A DNA stretch of 64,000 nt from Zygaena filipendulae (Eukaryota; Arthropoda; Insecta; Lepidoptera; Zygaenidae): NCBI GenBank assembly GCA_907165275.2, contig OU015665.1, positions 1,240,001 through 1,304,000 on the forward strand, in the 5' to 3' direction. This document shows positions 33,765 to 44,499 of this stretch, one piece after another. Position 1 is the first letter of the stretch. Each line of letters opens with the position of its first letter. The notes beneath the pieces were generated by a model. That model was not told the DNA's origin, did no database searches, and saw only the letters and a program-made list of their open reading frames with translations. Both the position numbers and the translations under genes were made by a program.

Positions 33765-35229
33765 TTCTATTTTTTAGATTCAGCCCACCGGCGGCGTATC
33801 ATAACTACATGATAATTTGGACTATTAAGAATGAGTCGTCATCTATAATTGTGTCGTGGTCTATGAGTAAATAAATATATTTCTATTTCTATAAAATAAT
33901 CCAAACGATACGAAATATGCTTATAAACTATTATTTTAATATTTTTCATTAGGACGGTTTTGTTTTGGTAATGTCCTGTCGTTATGAAATAGCGCAATCG
34001 GCCTCCTGAGTTTAGCCAGGAAAGCCGAGAGTAAAAGTAAGTATCCAAAATAAATTGATTGAATTGACGATGACTGAAGATGACTGCGGACTGAAATTTC
34101 GGACCCAATTGTAAAGTGGGACGTTATAGGTTTACACCTAACTTATGTCAAATTTCATTTCAATCCCCAAGTCTGTCCCTACCTACTTTTTTCAGCTGCG
34201 ACACAGCAAAGCCAGGGTTAACTTTTACCTTGTAATGTTACCCATGAAATAATTCCTATAGGTGGTAGGTAATTTATCATCATGAAATTTGAGCTGAGGC
34301 GTCAGATATATTTATCGATACGCCTTAAGCAAAATATCACAAAACAAAGATATAAGCCGCTGATAAATGGCGTTTCGCGACAACATCCGATTTATAGCTC
34401 CAAGCTGAGCAATGATAAGTTGTTGCCATTTCTTTGGTTTGATTTGCCACAAAATTATGTTTTCCAAGCATTTATCAAGTTGTCAGTAGAATTTGAACTT
34501 TATTACAAAGATGTAAATTTAGTTCCGTTTCTAAAGGGGTATTTTAGGCAAGTTTTGTTAGCAACTTTGCAAGTAACAAAGTGCAAAGTGACGCCTCGCG
34601 GGTTAGGAACATTTCTTGTCGCTGTCTTGGCACCTATAGTTTGAAAGTTTTCCCGGACAAACCAGTTTGGCTAAGATTCCTTCTATACCTAAATATAACT
34701 AGTCTCAAGTACCTACGCATGGGCGGACTAAGGGGGGTCAGCCGGCTTCCGGCTTCACTGCTTTTTGGCGCTGGAGTGCTGGAATTTGAGTGGTGGGGAG
34801 TGGTTTGTTGAGGGTACTTGAAAAGTACTTCTTGGCAGGCTGCTTTTTGCCTCTGAAGAGCTAAATATTCTGGTTTTTTGGTGTTGGGAGGTAATGGGGT
34901 TTGGTGTTGGGATCTGGCCGTGTGCTTGTTGCCAGGTTTGTGCATGCGTGTGAAGAGGATGTATTTCCATCTTTGGCGAAGAGTGTTACCATGAAATTGT
35001 TGGATTGGCGCTTTTGTTTTTTTAGTCTGTTGCCAATCGTCCATTTCTAAATTTCGGTCCCAGCTGAAAATCAGCGCTATGGCTCAGTGCCTAGCAATAT
35101 GCTGAGCTGGGCACCATTTTGGCTTTAGTAATTTTAAATTTAGTAATAGGTATTTTGTAACTGTGCTTTTAGTTTTTATTTAATTGCTCTTTTAATTTAC
35201 ACACCTACTGTTTTTATTTTAATCCATAT
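33765..35229. other. Intergenic; possible transposon tail
   Basis: 34720-35170 is G/T-rich on this strand and ends with AGCGCTATGGCTCAGTG and TGCTGAGCTGGGCACC, which look like a transposon 3' region I cannot name. Short ORFs (34282-34644, 34634-35044 minus) show no family features. Confidence 0.4.
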
Positions 35230-35300
35230 AAAATTTATTATTATTATCTACTGAATCAATTTTTTAAAATTCTTTCACTTATAGGAAGCTACAATGATTC
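35230..35300 (+). mobile_element. Left part of a Helitron-like repeat split by the gypsy element
   Basis: Phrase ATTCTTTCACTTATAGGAAG continues as family homology on the far side of the element at 39634-39835. Confidence 0.6.
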
Positions 35301-35440
35301 TGTCGCATATGGCATCACCACCTAGATGGTGATTATTAGATTCGGTAGCTGGCAACCCAGACTACACAAAATAAAGAATTAGACATGGTGTCGCTTCGTT
35401 TTATTATATCTGAATGCATCCAGTAATCACATATAAAACA
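35301..35440 (+). repeat. 5' LTR of the intact gypsy element
   Basis: 140 bp, TGTCGC to AAAACA, identical to 39494-39633. Contains a small hairpin ATCACCA/TGGTGAT. Confidence 0.93.
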
Positions 35441-35536
35441 TGGTGTCAGGTGCGTAAAGAACCAAATAAAAATAATTCCTCTAGTGGAAATCGATCATAA
35501 TTATAAATCCTCTTGTGGAGATCATTTCGTCTTATA

Positions 35537-38500
35537 ATGGATGGACTGAGGCCGCCAACCGGCGTCGTACTTTCCGGCGAAAACAACAATTGGAAGCGTT
35601 TCAAGCAGAGGTTTGACCTGTATTTAGAAGCCTCAGGACTTAAAGCAGCGACAAGTGAAAGAAAAATCGCTATATTGTTAAGCTGTGCTGGGGAAGAAAC
35701 TCTAGACTTTTACAACGCTTTGCCAAAATGTGAAAAAGAAACATTTGAAGTCCTGCTCCATGCAATAGATAGGTATGCCGAACCACGCAAAAATTTAGTA
35801 TTAAATACGTACGAATTCCTAAACTACAGACAGGAAGAAGGCGAAACAATCGACCATTTTGTCACCAAATTAAAAGTCAAAGCTGCTCGCTGCGAGTTAG
35901 GTGAAATGGAGAGTAAGTTAGTCGCAGTAATGTTGGTCGTAGGCATACGTGACCCATCAGTAAAAGAAAAGTTATTGGGTGAAGAACAGATCAACTTGGA
36001 GCATATGTTAAATATCTGCCGAGCTGCAGAAGCTGGTAAGAAACAGATCCAGACTATGGAAAAGTCTGTGAATATTGTCAAGAGTACAGAAAATAGACAA
36101 AAAAGAGGCCCTAAAAATGAAAAGCCATGTGGCAAGTGCGGAAAAACACATGAGTTTAAGAAGTGTCCGGCATATGGGAAAAAGTGTATAAGTTGTGGAG
36201 GTTATAATCACTTCACTTCAGTGTGTAGAGTTAAAAATAGTGCACGTCGACAGAGTCAGTCGAGTTCTTCGAATAAAAAGAAAGTGCATTTACTAGAGTC
36301 ATATTCCAGTGAAGAAAGTGACCATGACTATAATATAGGTACTATTGTAACGGTAAATAGTGTTAACAGCATTAAAAATATCAGTTGGACAGAAAATATT
36401 ATTGTAAACAAATATAATATAGAGTTTAAACTAGATACTGGGGCAGACTGTAACACATTACCTTTAAAATTGTATAATAAAATTAAACAGAATGAAAATT
36501 GGTTAGGTAATAAAACAACCATTGTAGTATATAGTGGTCAGCGTATCCACACAGAAGGTAAGGTGGAGTTAAGCTGTCTTGTAAAAGGTAAAAAGGTAAA
36601 GTTAGTTTTTACAGTCATTAATTTAGATGTACAGCCAGTTATAGGGTTACCAGACTGTGTCCGCTTAGATTTGATAAATAGAATAAATAAAATAAGTTCT
36701 CAGAGTGAGAGTGAAATGTTTGTTAAAAAATATGAAGATGTGTTTACTGGTTTAGGAAAAATAGGCCATTACAGTATAAAACTTAAAGATGGTGCAGAAT
36801 CAGTTATAAAACCCATTAGGAGGGTTCCCCAGAGCATAAAAGAAAAACTTAAAGAAACTTTAGATAGCTATGAACGTAGGGATGTCATTGAAAAAGTCAC
36901 AAGTCCTACTAAGTGGTGTAATAATTTAGTCATAGTTGAAAAACCTGATAAATCTCTTAGACTTTGCCTGGACCCTCAGGAACTAAATAAATATATCCTG
37001 AGAGAAAATTTTCAGATTCCCTCGCCTGAAGAAATATATAGTAACCTAGCAGGCAAAGAAGTATTTACAGTTCTAGACATGAAAGATGGATTTTTTCAAA
37101 TCCTTTTAGAGGATGAGGATAAACTTTGTACATTTGGCACCCCTTTTGGGAGGTACCGTTTTAAAAGAGTCCCTTTTGGTATATCCTCAGCTCCTGAAGT
37201 TATGCAAAGAATAAATACAAGCATCTTCGGAGATATTCAAGGGGTAGAACTATATTTTGACGATATTATAATTGCAGGTAGGAATGAGACAGAACACGAT
37301 AAGATATTAGAACAAGTAATGAATAGAGCAAGGCAACATAATGTAAAATTTAATAGTAAGAAAATTCAGTACAAAAAAGATCATGTAAAATATGTAGGTT
37401 TGTTGATTTCTAAAGAAGGTGTACAAGCAGATACCGAGCATGTTAAAGCTATTTTAGACCTAGAAGAGCCTAAAAATGTAAAACAACTCCAGAAGTTTTT
37501 AGGGATGTGTAATTACCTGAGTAAGTTCATTCCACATTACTCAAAGACTACTGAGCCATTGAGAGCTTTGCTCAAGAAGGATGTTGAGTGGAATTGGTCT
37601 GAGGTTCAATCGCAGTCCTTTTCTGAGTTAAAAAAGAAATTAAGTTGTGCACCTACTCTGGCAATATTAAATAATAAAAGTATACTTACACTTCAAACTG
37701 ATAGTTCTAAAAGTGGCATGGGAGCCTGCCTCTTACAGGAGGGTAAACCCATTTCCTTTTACTCTAGATGCTATACAGAGTGTCAATCTAGATGGGCACC
37801 TATAGAAAAAGAACTTTTTGCAATTTGTGCAGCTATGGAAAAGTATCATCAGTTTGTTTATGGGCGCAAAATTATAGTGGAAACAGACCACAAGCCCTTA
37901 GTTGCCATCATGAAAAAAGATATTAATAAAATTTCAGCTAGGCTACAGCGCATGGTTCTCAAACTTTTAAAATATGACTTTGAAATCAATTATATTCCAG
38001 GTAGTAAAATGTATATTGCTGATTATCTGTCAAGAAATTATATCTCTGATAATGCTCGGGTGGAGTCATCCTTGCAGGAGTTAGTTCATTGTATAAAGAC
38101 AGAGTTAGTTTATGGCTTAGAAATAGATATAACTGTATCAGATATGAGATTGCAACAATTGCAAAAAGAAACTCAAAATGAAAGTAGCTTATCCCAGATA
38201 TTAACCTGGTATAATACTGGTTGGCCAAAAAACGATAAAAATATTTGTGACAAAGAGCTGAAAACTTTTTATAAAATTAGAAATTTTGTACATGTAAAAG
38301 ATAATGTCATTTACTATAACAATAGAATAGTTATACCCAAAGTTTTAAGGGAGGAAATGTTAAGTATGTTACATGAGGGACATAATGGAATAGTAAAATG
38401 TAAGAAAAAAGCTAGAAAATGTATTTTTTGGCCAGGAATGTCAAGGGACATAGAAAATTATATTTCAGCTTGTAAAACTTGTGAAAAATATAGGTCATCA

Positions 38501-39433
38501 AATACTAAAGAACCCCTGATGTCCCATGATGTTCCTGACATACCATTTTTCAAGGTTGGCATGGATATTTGTACTTATTCTGGGAAGGATTATTTGATCT
38601 TGGTTGACTATTTTTCTAAATGGATAGAGGTACAGTTCTTAGAAGATAAAACTGCACAGTGTGTAATAACTAAACTTAAAATTATTTTTTCAACTCATGG
38701 TATTCCAAAGATAGTCATAAGTGACAACATGCCATTTAGCAGTTTTGAGATGCAAAAGTTTGCCAGAGAGTCCGGTATCACTTGGGTAACATCCAGTCCC
38801 AGATACCCACAGTCCAATGGCATGTCAGAAAAAGCAGTTGGTATTGTTAAAAACATGATGCGTAAATGTGCCAGTAGTAATACAGATTTTTATACTGCCT
38901 TGTTACATTACAGAGCAACTCCAGTTGCAGGGTTAGAGTACACTCCTTCTGAGTTGCTTATGTGTAGATTACTTAGAACCAACTTGCCTTCAACGTTAGA
39001 AACTTTGAAACCTAGGGTACCTAAAGTTAATTCTAAACTATTGTTACAAAAGGAAAAATCTAGATCCAACTATAACAAAACCGCAAAAGTAAAAAGACCC
39101 GTTAAAAGGGGGGATAATGTAGTAATACAAAATTTGCCTGATAAAAAGTGGTATCCAGGAGAAGTCTTAGATGAAGCTGGACCTAGATCTTTCTATGTAA
39201 AGAATGAAAGTGGTAATGTTGTAAGGAGAAATATTAAGCATATTAATGTAAGTAAAGTTCCTAAAAATCCTAAAAGTAACATTTCTGTGCGACAGACTAA
39301 TGATGAAAGTAGAGATATAAGTTTTAATTTTCCAACATTTGCAGTACCAGTGGCTCCTCAGAGTGTTACCACAACTCGTACAGGTAGGGTAGTTAAACAA
39401 CCATCCTACCTCAAGGATTATAATTTATCTTAA
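35537..39433 (+). CDS. Gag-Pol polyprotein of the intact gypsy element
   Basis: 1298 codons from the ATG at 35537; the frame opens slightly earlier without an ATG. Order of domains: Gag helical region (about 1-190); two CCHC zinc knuckles (CGKCGKTHEFKKC and CISCGGYNHFTSVC, about 200-235) for RNA packaging; aspartic protease (LDTGADC, about 298); reverse transcriptase with LDMKDGFF and catalytic YFDDII (about 573); RNase H (TDSSKSGMG, TDHKPL); and integrase with an HHCC zinc site (HEGHNG to CKTC, about 940-980), a DDE core and a C-terminal tail. No frameshift separates gag from pol, so both come from one frame. No stop or obvious missing catalytic residue. It makes DNA from the element's RNA in particles and inserts it. 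Confidence 0.95.
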   Translation: MDGLRPPTGVVLSGENNNWKRFKQRFDLYLEASGLKAATSERKIAILLSCAGEETLDFYNALPKCEKETFEVLLHAIDRYAEPRKNLVLNTYEFLNYRQEEGETIDHFVTKLKVKAARCELGEMESKLVAVMLVVGIRDPSVKEKLLGEEQINLEHMLNICRAAEAGKKQIQTMEKSVNIVKSTENRQKRGPKNEKPCGKCGKTHEFKKCPAYGKKCISCGGYNHFTSVCRVKNSARRQSQSSSSNKKKVHLLESYSSEESDHDYNIGTIVTVNSVNSIKNISWTENIIVNKYNIEFKLDTGADCNTLPLKLYNKIKQNENWLGNKTTIVVYSGQRIHTEGKVELSCLVKGKKVKLVFTVINLDVQPVIGLPDCVRLDLINRINKISSQSESEMFVKKYEDVFTGLGKIGHYSIKLKDGAESVIKPIRRVPQSIKEKLKETLDSYERRDVIEKVTSPTKWCNNLVIVEKPDKSLRLCLDPQELNKYILRENFQIPSPEEIYSNLAGKEVFTVLDMKDGFFQILLEDEDKLCTFGTPFGRYRFKRVPFGISSAPEVMQRINTSIFGDIQGVELYFDDIIIAGRNETEHDKILEQVMNRARQHNVKFNSKKIQYKKDHVKYVGLLISKEGVQADTEHVKAILDLEEPKNVKQLQKFLGMCNYLSKFIPHYSKTTEPLRALLKKDVEWNWSEVQSQSFSELKKKLSCAPTLAILNNKSILTLQTDSSKSGMGACLLQEGKPISFYSRCYTECQSRWAPIEKELFAICAAMEKYHQFVYGRKIIVETDHKPLVAIMKKDINKISARLQRMVLKLLKYDFEINYIPGSKMYIADYLSRNYISDNARVESSLQELVHCIKTELVYGLEIDITVSDMRLQQLQKETQNESSLSQILTWYNTGWPKNDKNICDKELKTFYKIRNFVHVKDNVIYYNNRIVIPKVLREEMLSMLHEGHNGIVKCKKKARKCIFWPGMSRDIENYISACKTCEKYRSSNTKEPLMSHDVPDIPFFKVGMDICTYSGKDYLILVDYFSKWIEVQFLEDKTAQCVITKLKIIFSTHGIPKIVISDNMPFSSFEMQKFARESGITWVTSSPRYPQSNGMSEKAVGIVKNMMRKCASSNTDFYTALLHYRATPVAGLEYTPSELLMCRLLRTNLPSTLETLKPRVPKVNSKLLLQKEKSRSNYNKTAKVKRPVKRGDNVVIQNLPDKKWYPGEVLDEAGPRSFYVKNESGNVVRRNIKHINVSKVPKNPKSNISVRQTNDESRDISFNFPTFAVPVAPQSVTTTRTGRVVKQPSYLKDYNLS

Positions 39434-39493
39434 TTGTAAGTTGATTATCATGTAAGTTGTGTACTTTAAGATACAATGTAAAAGGGGGGGGGA

Positions 39494-39633
39494 TGTCGCA
39501 TATGGCATCACCACCTAGATGGTGATTATTAGATTCGGTAGCTGGCAACCCAGACTACACAAAATAAAGAATTAGACATGGTGTCGCTTCGTTTTATTAT
39601 ATCTGAATGCATCCAGTAATCACATATAAAACA
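39494..39633 (+). repeat. 3' LTR of the intact gypsy element
   Basis: 140 bp, identical to 35301-35440, followed by GATTC. Confidence 0.93.
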
Positions 39634-39638
39634 GATTC

Positions 39639-39835
39639 TGAGTGACGTAAGGTATTTTTATCCAGGAATTCCCGCAAGAACTCCGGAGATTGTAAGTTAG
39701 TGAGGTTTCAGGAGGTGATCGCTGAATCTACTGAACCGATTTTGAAAATTATTTCACTTATAGGAAGCTATAGTGATCCTAAGAAACATAGGATACTTTT
39801 TATCCCGGAATTCCGCGTTTGTAATCTTAATGTTT
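39639..39835 (+). mobile_element. Right part of the split Helitron-like tandem repeat
   Basis: TATCCAGGAATTCCCGC, CTACTGAACCGATTTTGAAA, CACTTATAGGAAGCTA and TATCCCGGAATTCCGCG blocks repeat in tandem, as at 42966-43470 reversed. Confidence 0.6.
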
Positions 39836-39989
39836 GTAATTTATAAGCATTGTATCTACTCATTGTTGTAGAACCTAATAAATAAATAAATAAAGTGATT
39901 TTGTGTGACATAGTGTACATAGGGTAGGGTATAGAACTTTTGAAGGGATTTTAGGAGAATATTATTGCGTGAATGTGATGGATTTTGCA

Positions 39990-40466
39990 TAATAGTGATC
40001 CATTAGTTATGAACAGTGTGTAAAAACAGTGAAATAAGATGAAACAGGGCGTTCGTCGGGAGGTTGTCGATTACACACAACTTCCCACAGAGCGTCCTAT
40101 TAAGATTCAACTGTGAAGAGTTGCTGCCAAAAGTTCCGGTAAATCATCGAAATGCATCTCATCAATTTCGATGTAAGTACTTAAATAACACAAGAAGAAA
40201 AATATTACTGAATTGGCTGTATTAGCTTAGCTTCCTTTGCCTTCCCTATAAAAAAAATAGGTAAATAGCTAAATTTAAAAAAAAAACACTAAATTTTACA
40301 ATTGTATTGTACATAGCCCATCCCATTTCTCTATTCTTATTACAACGAACGCCCAAAATTTTCGCTCGTTCATTTTAAATCCTTTTTGCAATTTAAATTA
40401 ACGCGACACTGGCAACAATGTCATTAATGACAATTGCCATAAAAAAAAAAAAAAAAAAAAAAAAAT
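39990..40466 (+). repeat. Upstream block repeated at 44500-45066, with A-run
   Basis: 40305-40442 is nearly identical to 44929-45066, including TAGCCCATCCCATTTCTC and CGCGACACTGGCAACAATG, and ends ATTGCCAT followed by 25 A. Weaker similarity extends left (TGAACAGTGTGT, AACAGTGAAATAAGATGAAA). Either the shared 5' flank of a tandem gene duplication or an A-tailed retro-insertion present twice. The uninterrupted ATTGCCATAAAA is the empty site for the non-LTR element at 45067. Confidence 0.65.
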
Positions 40467-40699
40467 TAATGGCCTGTCCCAGAAGGGGCGAACATAAAAA
40501 ACAACAATTAATATTGATAGTAATTAGTATTTTGAAAAAAAAATTAAAAAATAAATGAATAGTGTCTATTCCAAAGATATTAAAATCAATACGTTCATTT
40601 CCCAGTGGATAAAATCTTCGCATTTTTCTTTTGCATAGTTTGCAACTTTTCCAAATTTATCTCGAGCGAAAACAAACATTTTTGTATGTAGTGCCCAAT

Positions 40700-41807
40700 A
40701 TGCGTTGGAATGAATCAGTGACACTCGAATTTGTGAAACTATATTTAAAAAATGAGTGCCTCTGGAATCCGGCACATCCAAGCTATAAATTGAGATACAA
40801 GAGAGAAAAAGCTTATGCTGATATTAGTGCACAATTCAGAGTTTCCACAATGAAATTGCTGAGTATCCCCGAAATAAAAGTGAAAATTAAGAATCTAAGA
40901 ACAACATATGCTCAACAAGTACAAAAAATATTACAAAAATCAAACCCCAACTCTATTTACGAGCCGTCTTTGATTTGGTTCCACGAAATGGATCAGTGTT
41001 TAAAACATTTACCCACTAATCGCCATTCCAGTTCCTGCAGTATAGTATGTTATTGTTAAAACATAAGATCGTAATGAAATAGTACCTAGTAAATTAAATA
41101 CCTTTGTTAATTAGTTGGGTAATATCTATCTTGGTAGTCTTTTTTTTACGCGAGGAGGGGAAAATCTCTAACGGACCCCTGCCAACACAAGCTGGCAGGG
41201 AGTGTCCGATTTGCATGAACTAAAAACCCCTCCTCCATGCCACTCATTGCGGCGACTGCCTGGGACTATCTGATAATGCATCAGGGTAGTCTACCTTGCT
41301 CCTAAGTTCACTCTTTCCTTAAGTTTTCAGTTTACTTTTTTCCATAATATTTTCTTCAATTTTAACTTGCTTTTTTGTGTTGTTGATATAAACTAGTGTC
41401 ATAACTGTTCTTACAGTCACAATAATTATTTACAGTCACACGAGGCTCAAGAAATTGATTCTTCAGGTCAAATCTGGGTGGACCAAGAACTGCAGAACAA
41501 ATCAAACCACATAAATCCTGATCCATTAATTCCGCTGACTGATAGAGATTACGATTCAACAAGACATTCAGAACGGATCAGAATAAAGAATGATTTTAAG
41601 AAATCAAAAAAGAAAAAACTAAAATGTAGTAGTTCATCTTATATCGGAAACACATCAGCAACCAAACCAGAAAAAGAGGATGAATATGATATTTATGGTA
41701 AACACATAGCAATGCAGTTAAGAAAACTTGGTTTGCAGAAAGCTTTGCGGGTCCAGCTTGAGATACAAAGTATTTTGAGTGAAGCTAGGATCTCTGATAT
41801 ACCCTGA
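40700..41807 (+). CDS. MADF-domain protein, copy A (two exons)
   Basis: Exons 40700-41044 and 41436-41807, joined in phase 0 by a GTATGT donor and a TTACAG acceptor. The start is the ATG of MRWNES, matching MRWGEK of copy B at 50327. Residues 5-100 form a MADF domain (LWNPAHPSYKLRYKREKAY, VKIKNLRTTYAQQ), a Myb-related DNA-binding fold of insect transcription regulators. The second exon has a basic stretch (KKSKKKKLK) and ends with a helix EDEYDIYGKHIAMQLRKLG and LSEARISD, shared with copy B and seen at the end of other insect MADF proteins, probably for protein contacts. The product is presumably nuclear. Targets cannot be told from sequence. Confidence 0.78.
41130..41300 (+). repeat. GC-rich repeat-like insertion in the intron of MADF copy A
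   Basis: From ACGCGAGGAGGGGAAAATC to GGTAGTCTACCTTGCTCC, unlike the AT-rich intron around it. Resembles a LINE 3' untranslated region but I cannot name the family. Confidence 0.35.
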
Positions 41808-41940
41808 AAAAGAAGAAAACATGACTAGTTTGTTAAACTAATTGGGTACTAATTATTGAACTATTTATTTGTAGTTACTTAAACATTATCATTGATAAAA
41901 CCTTAAAGAACTAAATATATTTACAAATAAAATATCTGAC

Positions 41941-42090
41941 CTAGGTTCTCCACAACTGGTAGTCCCCAGAAGGCTGGCGGCATTGCCCCGCTAAATAGCG
42001 AGGCTTACTCGCTGGGCGTAGTAAAGACCGGCCACCTGGTCACGCGACGCCTCGACCCTCGACCAGTCGCGCCGCCAGTTCTTTATATAC
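41941..42090. other. GC-rich segment of unknown origin
   Basis: About 150 bp (CTGGCGGCATTGCCCCGC, GACCGGCCACCTGGTCACG) in AT-rich surroundings downstream of MADF copy A. Repeat-like; unassigned. Confidence 0.35.
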
Positions 42091-42214
42091 CTAGTTGGGC
42101 GCTTAATTTTATACTTATTTTAGGTGTGGTAAAACACTTCTTCATATTTTTTACCAAAGAAAAAATGTAAAGATATGATAATATTTATATTATAATATTG
42201 TTTACTGTCATTCC

Positions 42215-42470
42215 CCACAGTTTCACTCACATTAATTTCGGAGTTCCCGTGGGAATTCTGGGATAAAAAGTACCTTATGTTATCTTATCTTATCTTAATA
42301 AATGGGGCAGGCAGACAAAGCCTCGGCACTTCGACCCTTGGGATCTTTTGTGCCATCCCCACCCTGTGATCCTCCCTCTACTCCCTAAAGACCTCGGCGG
42401 CGAAGGCTAGTGTGCAGTGGAGGGGTAGGAACCTAAAGTCCTCTGGTACCTTATGTTAGTCAGGAACACT
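42215..42470 (-). mobile_element. Helitron-like fragment split by a GC-rich insert
   Basis: TTCCCCACAGTTTCACTCAC and GGGATAAAAAGTACCTTATG at 42215-42275. A (TTATC)n run and a GC-rich block follow (42279-42440, ATCCTCCCTCTACTCC). The family phrase GTACCTTATGTTAGTC then returns at 42445. The insert looks like another transposon tail. Confidence 0.5.
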
Positions 42471-42734
42471 AGTTTCCTTTCCTATAAGTGGAAGGTTTTT
42501 TACATCAGTTAAGTATTTTTTGAGTTTATTCATTACAAACTAACATACAAAAAATACCTAGATTATTTTCTTTTTTATTAGTACCTACTTACCTAGGTTA
42601 TTATAGTTAATTTCATGGCTGTAATTGGTAGGTCACTAGGTGGTTTTACTTTGTATGCCAAAAATAGGTAAATAGTTAATAGTTGTATATTTTATTGTTA
42701 TTATGTTATTAATATAAACAAGTAGGTAGGTTAT

Positions 42735-42963
42735 ACAACGTGTTAACTAATTAACTGAAAACTAGAAATTAGTTTGCTCAGAATCAACTAGCGACTTGAT
42801 CGCACTATGTCTTAATATGGGTTATATTTTTTAATTTTTACTAACCCATGTCTAAATTATTTAAACTACAATATTTGGCGCGTACGCCGCCCACAGCAAA
42901 AACATTCGAACCGATAGGCGCGGGCGTAGCCCTTGAAATTTCGTAGATAAGTCACCTCATACG
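42735..42963 (+). mobile_element. Partial copy of the CAACGTG-TIR MITE
   Basis: TACAACGTGTTAACTAATTA start and the CGCGTACGCCGCCCAC block; homology stops at AAGTCACCTC where the Helitron array begins. Confidence 0.65.
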
Positions 42964-42965
42964 GT

Positions 42966-43470
42966 ATAGTATCAGAAAGAATTTTCAAAATTAGTTCAGT
43001 AGGTCCAGAGATTACAACCTCACAAACTCCGGAGTTCCCGCGGGAATTCCGTGATAAAAAGTACCCTAGGACCACTGTAGCTTCCTATAAGTGAAATCAT
43101 TTTGAAAATCGGTTCAGTAGATCCAGCGATCACCCCCTAAAAACTCACAATCTCCGGAGTTCCCGCGGGAATTCCAGGATAAAAAGTACCTTACGTCACT
43201 TAGGATCATTGTAGCTTCCTATAAGTGAAAGAATTTTTAAAATCGGTTCAGTAGATGCAGAGATTGCTGTTCCCCCGTGGTTTTACCTGCGGGAAATTCG
43301 GAGTTCCCGCAGGAATTCCGGAATAAAAAGTATCCTATGACACTCAGAATCACTGTAACTTCCTATAAGTGGAAGAATTTTCAAAATCGGTTCAGTAGAT
43401 TTAGAAGGATTACCCCCTACAACGTCACAAACTCGCATACTTTTGCTCTTTTTAATAATATTAGTATAGA
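42966..43470 (-). repeat. Tandem array of Helitron internal units
   Basis: Three successive units of about 120-180 bp, each with GGAGTTCCCGC-GGAATTCC, ATAAAAAGTA, CTTCCTATAAGTG and AAAATCGGTTCAGTAGAT. A single 3'-end piece (CCCCCGTGGTTTTACCTGC) lies at about 43271. Confidence 0.7.
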
Positions 43471-43475
43471 TATAC

Positions 43476-43793
43476 AACGTGATAATGAATTAACTGAAAG
43501 TAGTTTGCTCAGAATCGACAAGCGAAACGATCGCACTATGTTTTTATATAGGTTATATTTTTTCATTTTTACTAGCCCATGTCTAAATTATTTATAATAC
43601 AATATTTGGCGCGTACGCCGCCCGCAGCAAAATAATTCGAACCGGTAGGCGCGGGCGGGCGCAGCGCTTGGAATTTCGTAGATAGGTCACCTCCAAACTA
43701 ATGTTGTAACTAATGAAGTATAAATTTTTTCGACATAAAATATATTTTAATCATATTATTGTTTATTTTTTTAAATGGGGTTTTTTTAACACG
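43476..43793 (+). mobile_element. CAACGTG-TIR MITE, right end damaged
   Basis: Collinear with 25090-25433 over most of its length; the right inverted repeat is reduced to AACACG. Confidence 0.65.
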
Positions 43794-43835
43794 TAAATAC
43801 ATTATAGGTCACTCACTGATCTCGAAAAAAATTCA

Positions 43836-44094
43836 GGGCCCTTATTCACTATGACCAACATTTATTGCTCATAAGACGCGCCACAAATACACCATTACAA
43901 GCTCTCCAAGCGCCAAAATATTAAATGGACATTCTGTATTCCATAGGAATCTTAAGACACATTATAAATAATCGAAGTAAAACTTCTTTTATTGAGCCCG
44001 AGGGAAAGACAATTTTTGTGGCGCGCACAAACTACTTAGAGATACTACCGTATGTGGCGCGTTATGGTCATAGTGAATAAGGGCTCAGCTTAAG
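43836..44094 (+). mobile_element. MITE of the GGGCCCTTATTCAC family
   Basis: Ends GGGCCCTTATTCACTATGAC and GTCATAGTGAATAAGGGCTC; contains a partial internal duplication of GTGGCGCG. Confidence 0.78.
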
Positions 44095-44499
44095 TTTTTA
44101 GAGGTTTATAAATCACCCCTATGCGAGTAAAATTACTCGAGTGATATCACTCCACGCGGTGATAATACAACATCACAAATCGGCCACCTTTATGCGAGAG
44201 AAGCATCACACTAATATCTCGGACTGTTAACGATTTTGAAGGCTATGACTGCTACATTAGGTTTATTTTTCTTTAGAATTGAAAAGTAATGCCATATTAC
44301 ATTACACTGAAAGGTGATGTTATGCGCATGTCTACTCACGACCACAGTTTTTCCCATTCCACTTGCTTACGAGCGTCGCAATCGAAAAACTAAGTGGAAC
44401 AGACTATGAGCGAGAGGACTCTTGGTGGCATTTGAGCAAATGGACGTCAGTTTTATTTCTTTGTTTTACAAATTAATTTGTTGTGTAAATGTGGTGAAA

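Larger units (their letters stand above)
35301..39633 (+). mobile_element. Full-length Ty3/gypsy element with identical LTRs
   Basis: 4333 bp, with two 140-bp LTRs that read identical. It is flanked by the 5-bp duplication GATTC (35296-35300, 39634-39638). A primer-binding-site candidate TGGTGTCAGGTGCG follows the 5' LTR at 35441, and the purine tract AAAGGGGGGGGGA precedes the 3' LTR at 39481-39493. One uninterrupted gag-pol ORF fills the interior and no envelope gene is present. Identical LTRs and an open ORF imply very recent insertion and possible activity. Confidence 0.95.

Noticed and set aside
34634..35044. 136-codon minus-strand ORF
   Set aside because: Pro/Gln-rich because the strand is G/T-rich; no family motif; the segment looks like a transposon tail.
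42966..43470. CRISPR-like array
   Set aside because: Units are diverged, longer than CRISPR repeats, and clearly Helitron-derived in a eukaryotic genome.
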